Counted from the first letter of the stretch, positions 9,167 to 17,850 are shown. The stretch is 64,000 bases of DNA from Bacteriovoracaceae bacterium UBA6261 (GCA_002440825.1 DJVH01000001.1:3392-67391), one strand, 5' to 3'. Numbers and translations are program-made. The notes: generated from the sequence alone by a model not told the origin.

Positions 9167-9195
9167 ATTCTAAAAAGCCTTTGTTAAGTTGTCAA
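9167..9195 (-). promoter_or_regulatory. Sigma-70-type promoter for yfgM-bamB
   Basis: On the minus strand TTGACA (9195-9190, perfect) is followed after 17 bases by TAGAAT (9172-9167, five of six). Transcription would start near 9160, about 40 bases before yfgM. Its -35 box coincides almost fully with that of the oppositely directed promoter at 9189-9217. Confidence 0.65.
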
Positions 9196-9217
9196 AAATA
9201 GAGAGGTTTATTACAAT
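9189..9217 (+). promoter_or_regulatory. Sigma-70-type promoter for the two outer-membrane genes
   Basis: TTGTCA (9189-9194, five of six) and TACAAT (9212-9217, five of six) are separated by 17 bases, the ideal spacing. Transcription would start near 9224, some 50 bases before the ATG at 9273. The -35 box shares five bases with the -35 box of the divergent yfgM promoter. Confidence 0.62.
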
Positions 9218-9272
9218 AAAAAAAGATGTTCTGTAGATTCATTAACTAGATGCATCCCAAGGAAGGAAATGT

Positions 9273-9773
9273 ATGTTTAGTTGGAAAACTCTCTTTGTTC
9301 TCATTTTTCTGTCATTTTCGACATTCTCCCTCTCTCAAGGGGCGTCTGCTTACGACAAAGTCAACAGACTTGGGCTTGGGATGAGCAATCAGCTCAAAAA
9401 TGACTTTCCGGCGTTATCCTTCAAAATGCAAAAAAACCGCTCATTCGCCTTCGGGGGATTGTTTGGAATATCTTCCAACCCTGATTCCGGCGGTTATGGT
9501 CTGGGCCTTAAAGTTTACCGCAATCTCTTTGATGAGCCTCAATTGAATTTTTATGTGGCAGGCATGGGGGCAGTGTTGTCAAACAAAGAAAACCGCACAA
9601 ACTACAGCGGATTCCAGTTCGATCTTTCCCTAGGAAGTGAATTTCATTTCTCAGGACTGCAATCGCTTGGTTTCAGCTTTGAATTCGGTGCTTCGGCATT
9701 TAAGAAAAAAGATTTTGTTTTTGAAACACTAGGAAACAGCTTTGTTGTTTCTGCGATTCATTTTTACCTATGA
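9273..9773 (+). CDS. Small outer-membrane beta-barrel-like protein
   Basis: A 166-residue protein with a signal peptide (hydrophobic core LFVLIFLSFSTFSLS, likely cleavage after ASA near residue 26). The mature part alternates short amphipathic strands rich in Gly and aromatics (GYGLGLKVYRNLF, LNFYVAGMGAVLS, GFSFEFGASAF) and ends in aromatic HFYL, typical of an eight-stranded barrel recognised by BAM. No named family. A strong GGAAGGAAAT site precedes the ATG. The stop overlaps the next start (ATGA), so it is coupled to another barrel protein. Confidence 0.75.
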   Translation: MFSWKTLFVLIFLSFSTFSLSQGASAYDKVNRLGLGMSNQLKNDFPALSFKMQKNRSFAFGGLFGISSNPDSGGYGLGLKVYRNLFDEPQLNFYVAGMGAVLSNKENRTNYSGFQFDLSLGSEFHFSGLQSLGFSFEFGASAFKKKDFVFETLGNSFVVSAIHFYL

Positions 9774-10591
9774 AAAAAATTTTTGCCGCTCTTTTCCTAT
9801 TCAATCTTCTTGCTGCTCCGGCCTTATTGCCGGATAAAGCTCACGCGCAAGACGCGGCCAACGATATTTTTGCTGCTGATGATGACGATTTAAACGTTGG
9901 TGGTGATATATTTTCTGATTTCAGTGAAGATATTGAAAATGCCAAAGTTGTGGAAGACGAGCGCTTTTATCGCTACGGCCGTTTTTTCTCGTTTAACGCC
10001 TCCATTGGTCTGACAACTTTCGATGGAAACCGCGGAATTGCCTATGAAAATCAGCCTCCGACTTTCGGAGTCAGTTTTACATTCTTCAAAGATTTTCAAA
10101 CGGCCCTGGGGCTTGGTTTGGAATATTCAAAACATTCCATGTTTTTAAAAGATCCCGTTCTGGGATTTCCTAATGCTAAAAATCCAGATGGAACGGATGC
10201 AGCTCCAGGACTCGTCGATGTCAACATGTTGAGGGTCTTTTTATCCTATCGCTATTATATTGAGACAGCTAATCTCGGAACCGCAATCACCTATTCCAAT
10301 CCTTACTTCATCGGGAGAATGGAATACTGGTATGAAACCAATAAATACGTCGATCAGACACAACTTCCAAAGGACACTGGAGGCGGTTTAGGTTTTGGGC
10401 TGGGCTTTGGTCTTGAATTCCCGGTTGAAATCAAAGAATCCTATATTGGCCTAGAATTCCTCGTTCACACCGTTAACTTTCCCGACAAGAACACGCAGAA
10501 GTATGCTCCTAAGACAGCAGGAGGATATGGATTTGAAAATCTTGGGGGGAATGCTTATTCCACGATGGTTTCTTATATCTTTAACTGGTAA
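9770..10591 (+). CDS. Outer-membrane beta-barrel protein with acidic N-terminal linker
   Basis: A 273-residue protein. It has a signal peptide with likely cleavage after AHA (residue 26), then an Asp-rich linker (AADDDDLN, about residues 35-58), then a barrel-like region of alternating strands with many Gly/Tyr/Phe and a final aromatic residue (YIFNW), the usual outer-membrane targeting end. It overlaps the preceding barrel gene by four bases; both are driven by the promoter at 9189. Function unknown. The pair is inserted between the bamB-yfgM and der-era-rnc blocks, all of which run the other way. Confidence 0.75.
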   Translation: MKKIFAALFLFNLLAAPALLPDKAHAQDAANDIFAADDDDLNVGGDIFSDFSEDIENAKVVEDERFYRYGRFFSFNASIGLTTFDGNRGIAYENQPPTFGVSFTFFKDFQTALGLGLEYSKHSMFLKDPVLGFPNAKNPDGTDAAPGLVDVNMLRVFLSYRYYIETANLGTAITYSNPYFIGRMEYWYETNKYVDQTQLPKDTGGGLGFGLGFGLEFPVEIKESYIGLEFLVHTVNFPDKNTQKYAPKTAGGYGFENLGGNAYSTMVSYIFNW

Positions 10592-10668
10592 TTTTTTGAT
10601 GATCTGATGAAAAACGTTGGTCGTTGGATGATGGAAGAATGCCGCTTGAAGTTTTCCAACAAACAACA

Positions 10669-10696
10669 AACGGCCAACATCCCAACGGCCAACATC
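10669..10696. repeat. Two-copy 15-bp tandem repeat
   Basis: AACGGCCAACATC occurs at 10669-10681 and again at 10684-10696 in the gap between the barrel gene and der. It is short and in non-coding sequence. No function is apparent. Confidence 0.55.
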
Positions 10697-10704
10697 TCAC
10701 ATCG

Positions 10705-12633
10705 TTAAATTTCTTTCATTCTCTTAGCAAGTCTTCGGCTCAAATCTTCACCTGTTCTGAAAATCAAGTGAATCGGCGTATTATCAAACGCAAATTCTCT
10801 TCTCAAACCGTTCTTCAGATAGTTCTGATAGTTATCAGGTATACCTTTTGAAAGATTGGTAAAAAACAAGAACGTAGGTGGGTTCGATTTTAACATCGAA
10901 GCGTATTTCACTTTAAAGCGTTTACCGCCTGAATTTTTAATAGCGACAGGGTGATTTTCCACAAGCTGATAAACATAACGGTTAAGCACACCGGTCCCAA
11001 TACTTTTGTTTCTGATGAGAATGGTTTTCTTGATGGCCTCTTTCAGCTGACCAATGTGACGGCCGTATTTTGCTGAAATAGGAATCAGATCACAGTAATA
11101 AAGCCATGGAACAGATTCTCGTAGGTCTTTGATCCATTCTTTTTTTGCTTTTTCATCAACAAGCTTGTCTTTTAAAAGATCTATTTTGTTCAAGCACACG
11201 ACAACAGATTTGCCTTTTTCCAAAGCGATATCAAGAAGGCGTCGGTCCTGGTGGGAAATTCCTACAGAGGCGTCAATCATGAAAATAATAATATCACTTT
11301 CAGTAATACAACGAAGTGAGCGGTAAACTGACTGCTGCTCAATAAAACCTTCCACTGATTTTTGACGACGGATTCCCGCTGTATCGACAAGGTGGATAGA
11401 TCTCCACTGCGAACCGGTTTCCTTTTTAGCTGCGTCTACTTCCTGATGGAATTCTTCTGAAATGACTTCAATTTCCTCATTCGGCAGCTCTTCAGATTCT
11501 TCATCTTCACCAAGATCTTCTAAATCATCACTGAAAATATTTTCATACGTTTCTTCGTCATATTTTTCCAGTTCTTCATCTGAAAGAACTTCTTCCAGGT
11601 CAAAATTTTCTTCTGCATAGATCTCATCTTCTTCATCAGAAATCAGAGGTGTTTCTGGTGAGAGATAATTTTCTTCATCATAAATTGGAACTCCGGCCGT
11701 CTGCTCTTCTTCCAAATTATAAGAAGTCGCAAGTGACTGATAAACATCCGGATTATTTGCGCGGAATTCTTCATACTGCTGAAATAAAAGAGTATCATTT
11801 TTAGCAAAGGACACTTCTTCATCCAGTTCAGAAGCCTGTTTTCCAAAGAAAAGATCAAAAAATCCTTCAATCGGATCAACTGTAGTTCCCGGAATGTCGG
11901 AAACAAGGGCCCTTTGTGAACCTAAAAGAAGGTTGAGCAGTGTCGATTTACCTGCATTGGGTGCTCCAATCAAGGCCAGTCTTGCAACCACTTTTTCTCT
12001 CGGAGTTACACCTTTTTGCAACTGAGACATTTCAGAATTTTGCTTTCTTTCGAATTTTAAAATTTCTTTATGAAGTCTGATTTTCAAATCGAGAAGTCCG
12101 AGTCCGTGCTCAGCTGAGAGCTTGAAGAGCTCCTCTTCCCCTATTCCCAGAGAGTAGAATTCCAGTTCTTCGCCTTCTTGTTTCTCAGTATCGTACTTGT
12201 TGACGAGAACCCAGAAAGGCTTTTTTTCTTTTCTGATGTAATCTGCAATCATCGAATCGTATGGAAGAACGCCTTCGCGCGAATCAACGACAAAAAGAAT
12301 CAAATCACTTTCAGAGATGGCCGTTTTCGCCTGCTCCGTCATGATATTAAAAAATTTATTCATGATCTGATCGCGTTTTTTCGGAACATTCTCTTCAATC
12401 TTCTGAGGATAAAATCCGCCTGTATCAACAATGATTGCGTCAGCTGATTCTTCATGGGCAAGTTCAGCAAACGTCGCAATTCCATAGTGGCGGTCTCTGG
12501 TGACACCCGGTTTATCATAAGTAATCGCCTTGTGAGCTTTTTTCATCAGGCGGTTAAAAATTGTACTTTTTCCAACGTTAGGTCTTCCAATGAGGGAGAT
12601 GACCATTGAACGTTTATAATTATTCTGATCCAT
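10705..12633 (-). CDS. der: Ribosome-assembly GTPase Der (EngA) with a large acidic insertion
   Basis: Der is the double-GTPase needed for 50S ribosome maturation. At 642 residues this one is far longer than the usual 440-490. Domain 1: GRPNVGKST (16-24), DTGG (70-73), NKYD (145-148). Domain 2: GAPNAGKST (223-231), PGTT (248-251), DTAG (417-420), NKID (482-485). A KH-like domain follows from about 545. The extra length lies between G2 and G3 of the second GTPase domain, roughly residues 264-408, and is extremely rich in Glu/Asp. All catalytic motifs are intact, so the protein should be active. AGGAAAA precedes the ATG. Era lies 18 bases upstream on the same strand. Confidence 0.92.
   Translation of the reverse strand: MDQNNYKRSMVISLIGRPNVGKSTIFNRLMKKAHKAITYDKPGVTRDRHYGIATFAELAHEESADAIIVDTGGFYPQKIEENVPKKRDQIMNKFFNIMTEQAKTAISESDLILFVVDSREGVLPYDSMIADYIRKEKKPFWVLVNKYDTEKQEGEELEFYSLGIGEEELFKLSAEHGLGLLDLKIRLHKEILKFERKQNSEMSQLQKGVTPREKVVARLALIGAPNAGKSTLLNLLLGSQRALVSDIPGTTVDPIEGFFDLFFGKQASELDEEVSFAKNDTLLFQQYEEFRANNPDVYQSLATSYNLEEEQTAGVPIYDEENYLSPETPLISDEEDEIYAEENFDLEEVLSDEELEKYDEETYENIFSDDLEDLGEDEESEELPNEEIEVISEEFHQEVDAAKKETGSQWRSIHLVDTAGIRRQKSVEGFIEQQSVYRSLRCITESDIIIFMIDASVGISHQDRRLLDIALEKGKSVVVCLNKIDLLKDKLVDEKAKKEWIKDLRESVPWLYYCDLIPISAKYGRHIGQLKEAIKKTILIRNKSIGTGVLNRYVYQLVENHPVAIKNSGGKRFKVKYASMLKSNPPTFLFFTNLSKGIPDNYQNYLKNGLRREFAFDNTPIHLIFRTGEDLSRRLAKRMKEI
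11410..11844 (-). other. Acidic insertion inside the second GTPase domain of Der
   Basis: This DNA encodes about residues 264-408 of Der. The stretch contains many short acidic runs ([23 protein letters not shown]) with scattered Tyr and Phe, and looks disordered. In ordinary Der proteins the G2 and G3 motifs are joined by roughly 15-35 residues; here the gap is about 165. Confidence 0.85.
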
Positions 12634-12651
12634 AGTTAGTGTTTTCCTTTT

Positions 12652-13623
12652 TTATTTTTTGCGCCAGACGCGTGCTGAATCCTTAGCTCGCGGAAGTCCG
12701 ATTTCCTCAAGAACGAAGTTATTTTTAAACCACTTCGGAGAGACTTTTACGTGCAGGTTCAAGTGAACCGGACCGCCTGTCATAACTTCAATTTTCTTTC
12801 TTGAACGGATACCGATTTCTTTAATCATCGATCCACTTGAACCGATAACGATCGCTCTTTGCGAAGGACGGTTCACCAGGATTGAAGCAGAAATGTGCGA
12901 CTCAAAAGATTCCGGATCTGTTTTGGATTTTACTTCTTTATATTCGTCAATCACGACGGCCACTTCGTAAGGAACTTCATCTTTTAAAAGTTCGAAGGCC
13001 TGCTCACGAATATATTCAGTAACAAAGAATCGTTGATTTTTGTTTGAGATATCTCCATTTGGATACAAGTGCGGTCCCGGCTCAGCGCGGTCGCAGATTG
13101 CCCCAGTGAGTTCGTGAATGTTTGTTCCTTCTTTGTTTGAAATCAAAAACCATTTTTCAATTGAAGGAAGAATTTCTTTCGCTTTTTCTGTCACTTCTGC
13201 AAGCGGAAGCTTCTCAGCGTTTTCCACTTTATCGGCCTTGGTATATACAACCCAGGTAGGGCCTAGTTCCAGATCAATATTTTCTTTGAATTCTACGAAT
13301 TGAGTAAGAACATCACGGCTGATGTCGATCAAAAGAAGGTTCAAATCTGCGCCTTCTGTTCCTTCTCTTGCCTGCTCATTTAAACGCTTGTTGAATTCCT
13401 GGCTCGACTTATGAAGGCCCGGAGTGTCGACGAGAACAATCTCAGTGCGGTCAACTGTAAGGACACAGTGAAATTTGTTTCTTGTTGTTTGCGGCTTGTT
13501 CGTGACAACTGATAGATCAGTTCCCAATAGAACATTTACCAGTGAACTTTTTCCCACATTTGGTGCACCCAATACGGCTACCATAATTGATTTGTTGTGG
13601 GGGTGTTGGTCTTCTAGTAACAT
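12652..13623 (-). CDS. era: GTPase Era
   Basis: A 323-residue Era, the GTPase that binds the 3' end of 16S rRNA during 30S maturation. Motifs: GAPNVGKS (19-26), PQTTRN for switch I, DTPG (66-69), and a C-terminal KH domain with IVIGSSGSMIKEIG (the GxxGxxIK-type loop). The G4 motif reads TKAD (128-131) rather than NKxD, a substitution seen in some other TRAFAC GTPases. An AAGGAGA ribosome site lies seven bases before the ATG. It is followed by der (18-base gap) and preceded by rnc (27-base gap), the classical RNA-processing neighbourhood. Confidence 0.93.
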   Translation of the reverse strand: MLLEDQHPHNKSIMVAVLGAPNVGKSSLVNVLLGTDLSVVTNKPQTTRNKFHCVLTVDRTEIVLVDTPGLHKSSQEFNKRLNEQAREGTEGADLNLLLIDISRDVLTQFVEFKENIDLELGPTWVVYTKADKVENAEKLPLAEVTEKAKEILPSIEKWFLISNKEGTNIHELTGAICDRAEPGPHLYPNGDISNKNQRFFVTEYIREQAFELLKDEVPYEVAVVIDEYKEVKSKTDPESFESHISASILVNRPSQRAIVIGSSGSMIKEIGIRSRKKIEVMTGGPVHLNLHVKVSPKWFKNNFVLEEIGLPRAKDSARVWRKK

Positions 13624-13650
13624 TCTCGTCTCCTTGCTTTATAAAACCTG

Positions 13651-14565
13651 TTACAGGTATCGTTTTTCATCTAGCACGACCCGTGCTAATTCTTTTTCTA
13701 ATTTCTTTTTGGAAGGTCCAATGCCTTCTGCGAGTTTGCGCTCACCTATCCACAACTCGACTTTAAATTGCTGGTTCAGCTCCTGCGCTTTATATGCAGG
13801 AAGTTTCTGAAACATCGCCATTGCGATTTCCTGCAGCTGTGTTTTGCTGTCGAAATTTTCCAGATTTTCCATCGCAAAAAACTTCTTTGCGGTCATTTCC
13901 TCGTAGCGATTGATCACCGTCACAAGGGATTTTTCCACGGTGTCTGCTTTCTCACCGCAGTCAAAATAAATAGCTGCGCAGAGAGCTTCAAAGGCATCAG
14001 CGAGAATCGAATCTTTTTTCTCTCCGCTGTTTTTATGCTCACCTTTTCCAAGGATAAGGTTGTCTCCAAGTGAAATGGTTATCGCTAGTTTCGCAAGCGA
14101 GCTTTCATTCACCAGGGCCCCTCTCAATTTGGAGAGATTTCCTTCTGAAAGATCTGGAAATTGTCTATAAAGAATCTTTGCCACAATTAAATTGACTAAG
14201 GAGTCTCCTAAAAATTCCATTCTTTCATTGGATGTCAGTGCGAGCTCTTTAAACTCATAACAAAACGTCGACTGAGTAAGAGCAGTGATTAAAAAAGTTT
14301 TGTTCTTGAAGCTGTAGTTTATCTTTTTTTCTAAATTTTGTACGGATGTTATTTGCGTTAAGGCCTGTGCATCTAAATTTTGCAATAAGATTTTCTGTGA
14401 CGCCTCTCCATAGAGTGCATCTAGCCAAAGATGTATGGACGCGAAATTTTCGATTCCATTTCCTGAATATGGCGTTTTGAAGGTCGTCTCTTGCACCGGG
14501 TGATCCACTAATATTGAATTGTTATAACGTTTGAGGGTTTTAGCACTCCTCGTAAAGCAAATCAA
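13651..14565 (-). CDS. rnc: Ribonuclease III
   Basis: RNase III cleaves double-stranded RNA in rRNA maturation. The signature NERMEFLGDS is at residues 113-122 (catalytic Glu and Asp present). A second acidic cluster follows in KKDSILADAFEALCAAIYFD, and a dsRNA-binding domain occupies about residues 232-300 (SKTQLQEIAM, KVELWIGERKLAEG, SKKKLEKELA). The frame opens with a TTG at 14565 without a good ribosome site and gives about 75 residues ahead of the RNase domain with no family resemblance. The true start is therefore uncertain and may lie further in, although no Met codon occurs before residue 116. Confidence 0.9.
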   Translation of the reverse strand: MICFTRSAKTLKRYNNSILVDHPVQETTFKTPYSGNGIENFASIHLWLDALYGEASQKILLQNLDAQALTQITSVQNLEKKINYSFKNKTFLITALTQSTFCYEFKELALTSNERMEFLGDSLVNLIVAKILYRQFPDLSEGNLSKLRGALVNESSLAKLAITISLGDNLILGKGEHKNSGEKKDSILADAFEALCAAIYFDCGEKADTVEKSLVTVINRYEEMTAKKFFAMENLENFDSKTQLQEIAMAMFQKLPAYKAQELNQQFKVELWIGERKLAEGIGPSKKKLEKELARVVLDEKRYL

Positions 14566-14580
14566 TGCTGACTTTTTAGG

Positions 14581-14609
14581 TTGTACTATTTTACTTAGTG
14601 GGATACTAT
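14581..14609 (+). promoter_or_regulatory. Candidate promoter for the recombinase-like gene
   Basis: TTGTAC at 14581 and TACTAT at 14604-14609 are separated by 17 bases. The -35 match is weak (three of six), the -10 four of six. The start site would lie about 55 bases before the ATG at 14672. Confidence 0.35.
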
Positions 14610-14671
14610 CGGCCTCCTAAAGCTTTGAAATTAGTCTCCCAACATTTTAAAAAGAGGGAAAAATAAACAAT

Positions 14672-15745
14672 ATGAGCACATTCACACAAACAACACCAAC
14701 GACACAAAACACTCCCCCAATTACGATCGTGACTGGGACAACAGTACCGGGATCTTCCGAAGCAAAAACGCTGACGTCGACTCCTAGTCCGGAACTTTTC
14801 GCTCTCGAGCAAGAGTTCTACGCAAATCTTCGCGCTCAGGGGAAAAGCCAGAACACGCTAAAAAACTACAAAACAGATTTAGATTGTTTCAACTACTACC
14901 TGAACAGTGAATACGCTTCAGTTGAAGTGAAAAATTTCGATCAGGCGCTTGTGACGAACTACGGTCAGTACCTTGAGAAAAAATATTCTTCAGACAACTC
15001 AAGAAGACGTCGTGTTCAAGCACTCAGAATCTTCTTTGATTTCCTTCTTTCAAAAGGTCTTGTCTCTGGAAACCCGGTGAGAAAACTTCCGACGTCTCCA
15101 AAATTTTTGGATATTCCGAGACCAACTCCATTCATCGATGTAAAAACTCTGTGGACTTACCTGGTAGAAGAATCTCATTCACAAGATAAAATTCAGGAAC
15201 TTCTTTCTAAGAGAAACCAGATTCTTTTCCTTCTCATTTTCGGAGCTGGATTAAAAGTTTCTGATCTTTCTGAATTATCAGTTAATGACATCACTATAGG
15301 GAAAAACGGTGAAGAACCTCGCGTTCTTATCCATCACCCAAAAAGAGATGCTTATACGGTTGCCCTTCCAAGAATTTTCGAAAAAGTTTACGCTGACTAC
15401 CTCGTCATTCTTGAAGAAATGAAAGCAAAATCTCAAATTACATTCGACAATCTTCTTTTCTACGCTAACCCATACAGAATTATTTCTGGCGGTTTATCAG
15501 CTCGTGGAATCGAAATTATTTTCGAAGACTACAGAAATAAACTTATGATCACGCTGACTCCAAAATCTCTTCGTCAGGCATGTATCTTTAAATGGATTCA
15601 ACAGCAGAAAAACGTTTCACTCATTAAAGAGTGGCTTGGTCTTGCTCCTTCTTACGATTTGAAACTTTACTTAGAACACGCACCGAATTTCCTCTATAAT
15701 GAGGACATTCTGGAAGACATCTACACAAATTACAAAAAGCAATAA
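14672..15745 (+). CDS. Tyrosine recombinase-like protein with degenerate active site
   Basis: A 357-residue protein with the XerC/XerD layout: a Thr/Pro-rich leader (1-40), a SAM-like core-binding domain (about 45-135: LRAQGKSQNTLKNYKTDL, RRVQALRIFFDFLLSKG), and a catalytic-type domain (155-357). The catalytic set is altered. The first Arg is Lys195 (GLKVSDL where the family has GLRISE), HxLR is KSLR (298-301), the following His is Gln302, and LGH is LGL (322-324). The nucleophile position Tyr333 remains. It may be a DNA-binding structural relative rather than an active recombinase. GAGGGAAAAAT precedes the ATG. A bidirectional terminator follows. Confidence 0.8.
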   Translation: MSTFTQTTPTTQNTPPITIVTGTTVPGSSEAKTLTSTPSPELFALEQEFYANLRAQGKSQNTLKNYKTDLDCFNYYLNSEYASVEVKNFDQALVTNYGQYLEKKYSSDNSRRRRVQALRIFFDFLLSKGLVSGNPVRKLPTSPKFLDIPRPTPFIDVKTLWTYLVEESHSQDKIQELLSKRNQILFLLIFGAGLKVSDLSELSVNDITIGKNGEEPRVLIHHPKRDAYTVALPRIFEKVYADYLVILEEMKAKSQITFDNLLFYANPYRIISGGLSARGIEIIFEDYRNKLMITLTPKSLRQACIFKWIQQQKNVSLIKEWLGLAPSYDLKLYLEHAPNFLYNEDILEDIYTNYKKQ

Positions 15746-15765
15746 GGTTAGACCTTGGCATAAAT

Positions 15766-15797
15766 AAAAGGCCCTCTGAATAGAGGGCCTTTTTTTT
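15766..15797. terminator. Bidirectional Rho-independent terminator
   Basis: AAAAGGCCCTCT, loop GAAT, AGAGGGCC and then eight T's. The A-run on the left makes it work for the minus strand as well. It separates the recombinase-like gene from the convergent small secreted protein. Confidence 0.88.
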
Positions 15798-16149
15798 ATT
15801 TTTTACAAGAACTTTGAATTTTTAAAGCACAGGCCCTTTGATCATAAGAAGCGGCATCGCCTGAAATACCGAGTTTGCTCAAAAATTTTTTATTTTCTTC
15901 TTTAAATTCAGGTTTAATCGTTGCCTCTGAATCGTGAACAAGTATCGCGAGATCAGCGCAACTTCTGCCATCATTTTTTTGGCAATTTTCATTGAGAGAT
16001 TTCATTTTCAAATAAGTTTCTTTTATTTGAGAAATGTAATTTTCAAATTCAGAGCATTGTTTTCCTTTGCAAAATAAAGCTTCATCTTTAGAAGCAGCAA
16101 AAGAATTTGAAACAAATAAAAGCGAAATCATCACTACAGCGATTTTCAT
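15796..16149 (-). CDS. Small secreted Cys-containing protein, unknown function
   Basis: A 117-residue protein when started at the ATG at 16149, which follows AGGGAAAAAG; the frame stays open upstream to 16284 but that part overlaps the next gene and does not look like protein. A signal peptide (MKIAVVMISLLFVSNSFA) is evident. The mature part has six cysteines in pairs (FCKGKQC, NCQKNDGRSC, ACALKIQSSC), so disulfides are likely outside the cytoplasm. The spacing CxxxxxxC with repeating helices resembles Sel1-type helical repeats, but this is only a suggestion. Confidence 0.65.
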   Translation of the reverse strand: MKIAVVMISLLFVSNSFAASKDEALFCKGKQCSEFENYISQIKETYLKMKSLNENCQKNDGRSCADLAILVHDSEATIKPEFKEENKKFLSKLGISGDAASYDQRACALKIQSSCKK

Positions 16150-16168
16150 ACTTTTTCCCTGTTTAGAT

Positions 16169-16990
16169 TTAAGGATCAACAACGGTTTCACCGCTTGCGC
16201 GGCGTGGACGGATTTCTTCAGGTCTTTCATAAACCGGATAGCCGAGATCGTGGTCAAGATGCCAGCGATCAAGAAGCAATTCATCTTTTTCTATACGGTA
16301 GAAATTGAGTTCTTTATCGATATTGTCCAGGCGATAGGCCAGCTCTCTTTGCAATTTAATCTGGTCATTTTTTTGAGTGAGGAGTTCATCAAGAGCTTTT
16401 GTTTTTTGCTTTTCAATCTCAGCAATGCGTTGATCGAATTCTGCGGCCACCTGAATTTTTCTTTCTTCGAAGTTCCAGACATCAGAATTGATTCCATTGA
16501 GCTGAACCATATAATCTTTCTTTTTATTCAAAAGACTGGCGCGGTAAACAGAAGCTTCGCGCACTCTTGTGGCGAGCTTTTGTGACTGCATAATTAAAGC
16601 AGTTCCTCTTCTGAAGTACTCTTCTTTGGGAAAGCATGGAAAAAGATCTTTGACGTACATGACGAAGTAATGGTCTTCGATGCTTCTGACAAATCCCTGA
16701 CAGTAATCACTGTCTTTATTATTTTGAATTTTGAATTCCACGAGATCTCCGGCACGGAAGAACTTCACGTTTCGGTTCTCGCTTGAAACTTTTACGATGG
16801 ATGCCGTTTGATCCCTGTCCGTTACTCTCCCTGAAAAATGGGCGTAATCAAACTTGGTGTCATAAAAAGAATCGGTGTCGATTCTGAGCGTTTCTTTGGG
16901 AAGCTTCAAATTTGAAGACGCTGTCGCTTCCTGGGCATTTCCCAGCATGGTGACCGAAACCAAAAATAGAGCGAGCAATCCAACTTTCAT
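16169..16990 (-). CDS. Exported coiled-coil protein, unknown function
   Basis: A 273-residue protein with a signal peptide (VGLLALFLVSVTMLGNAQ, cleavage near residue 20). The first half is strand-rich (FSGRVTDRD, FFRAGDLVEFKI, GFVRSIEDHYFVMYVKDLF) and could be a small SH3/OB-like module. The second half is a long charged coiled coil (about 165-245: AEFDQRIAEIEKQKTKALDE, KLQRELAYRLDNI). It ends in a Pro/Arg-rich tail. No family recognised. It lies upstream of the small Cys-rich secreted gene (19-base gap), so the two may form one transcript. Confidence 0.7.
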   Translation of the reverse strand: MKVGLLALFLVSVTMLGNAQEATASSNLKLPKETLRIDTDSFYDTKFDYAHFSGRVTDRDQTASIVKVSSENRNVKFFRAGDLVEFKIQNNKDSDYCQGFVRSIEDHYFVMYVKDLFPCFPKEEYFRRGTALIMQSQKLATRVREASVYRASLLNKKKDYMVQLNGINSDVWNFEERKIQVAAEFDQRIAEIEKQKTKALDELLTQKNDQIKLQRELAYRLDNIDKELNFYRIEKDELLLDRWHLDHDLGYPVYERPEEIRPRRASGETVVDP

Positions 16991-17124
16991 AAATTTAATT
17001 ATAACCGAAGTTTGAACTCATCTAAACCAGTAGGAAAAACTTGTTGAATTATAACGAAGCGAGTACCCTTGGATGGCAAAATGGCAAAGATTTTTTGGCA
17101 CAAGCTAAACTAGGGAGCATAAAA

Positions 17125-17772
17125 ATGGAATTTTTTCTGGATACAGGCATAATTTCTGAAATTAGAGAAGCAGTTCAGTTGGGTATTATCGATGGTGTAA
17201 CAACGAACCCTTCTCTCATCGCTAAAACCGGTCGCAAGCAAGAAGACGTTATCAAAGAAATTTGTGAAATCGTCGATGGACCAATTTCGGCAGAAGTCAT
17301 TGCAACGGATCTTGAAGGCATGATCAAAGAAGGAACTGAGCTTTCAAAAATTCATAAGAACGTGGTGATTAAACTTCCTCTTACAGAGGCCGGAATCGCT
17401 GCCTGCAAGCACTTTTCAGGTAAAGACATCAAGACCAACGTGACTCTTTGTTTTTCAATCAATCAGGCCCTTTTAGCGGCCAAGGCCGGGGCAACTTATA
17501 TTTCACCATTTATCGGCCGCCTGGACGATATCGGTCACAGTGGAAATGACCTCATTTCAGAAATTCGCGCGATCTATGACAATTACGGATTTACGACGAA
17601 AATTCTAGCGGCCTCTATCCGCCACGCGGCCCATGTACGTGAAGCGGCCCTGTTAGGCGCAGACGTGGGAACAATGCCACTTTCTGTAGTCAAAGCGCTC
17701 TACAAGCACCCTCTAACTGAGAAAGGTTTAGAGGCATTCCTGGCAGACCACAAGAAAGCTAACTCCAAGTAA
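17125..17772 (+). CDS. Transaldolase-family protein (fructose-6-phosphate aldolase-like)
   Basis: 215 residues from the ATG at 17125, the typical size of the short transaldolase/FSA subfamily. It either transfers a dihydroxyacetone unit between sugar phosphates (pentose phosphate pathway) or cleaves fructose 6-phosphate. MEFFLDT starts strand 1; [10 protein letters not shown] and NVVIKLPLT follow, with Schiff-base Lys83. [31 protein letters not shown] is the usual C-terminal half. AGGGAG at 17112-17117 fixes the start; an upstream in-frame TTG at 17041 would add 28 residues that do not match the family. Transaldolase is the more likely activity, since no separate transaldolase is seen, but this is not decided by sequence. 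Confidence 0.88.
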   Translation: MEFFLDTGIISEIREAVQLGIIDGVTTNPSLIAKTGRKQEDVIKEICEIVDGPISAEVIATDLEGMIKEGTELSKIHKNVVIKLPLTEAGIAACKHFSGKDIKTNVTLCFSINQALLAAKAGATYISPFIGRLDDIGHSGNDLISEIRAIYDNYGFTTKILAASIRHAAHVREAALLGADVGTMPLSVVKALYKHPLTEKGLEAFLADHKKANSK

Positions 17773-17778
17773 TTAAAG

Positions 17779-17809
17779 CGGGAGGAAAAACAGTTCGTTT
17801 TCCCTCCCG
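17779..17809 (+). terminator. Probable terminator after the transaldolase gene
   Basis: CGGGAGG plus an A-run pairs with TTTTCCCTCCCG across a short loop, giving about a 13-bp stem with one mismatch. Only TTCTGTCT follows, so the U-tract is weak. Confidence 0.5.
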
Positions 17810-17850
17810 TTCTGTCTCAAATTTCTTCTGTTCGGTCCGATAATGGAGGC

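Noticed and set aside
10597..10704. GTTGG...CCAAC inverted bits between the barrel gene and der considered as a terminator
   Set aside because: Stem short and imperfect, no T-run; only the 15-bp tandem repeat is firm.
16067..16585. Plus-strand 172-codon frame spanning two minus-strand genes
   Set aside because: Runs antisense through the signal peptide of one gene and the coiled coil of the other; composition is a mirror artefact.
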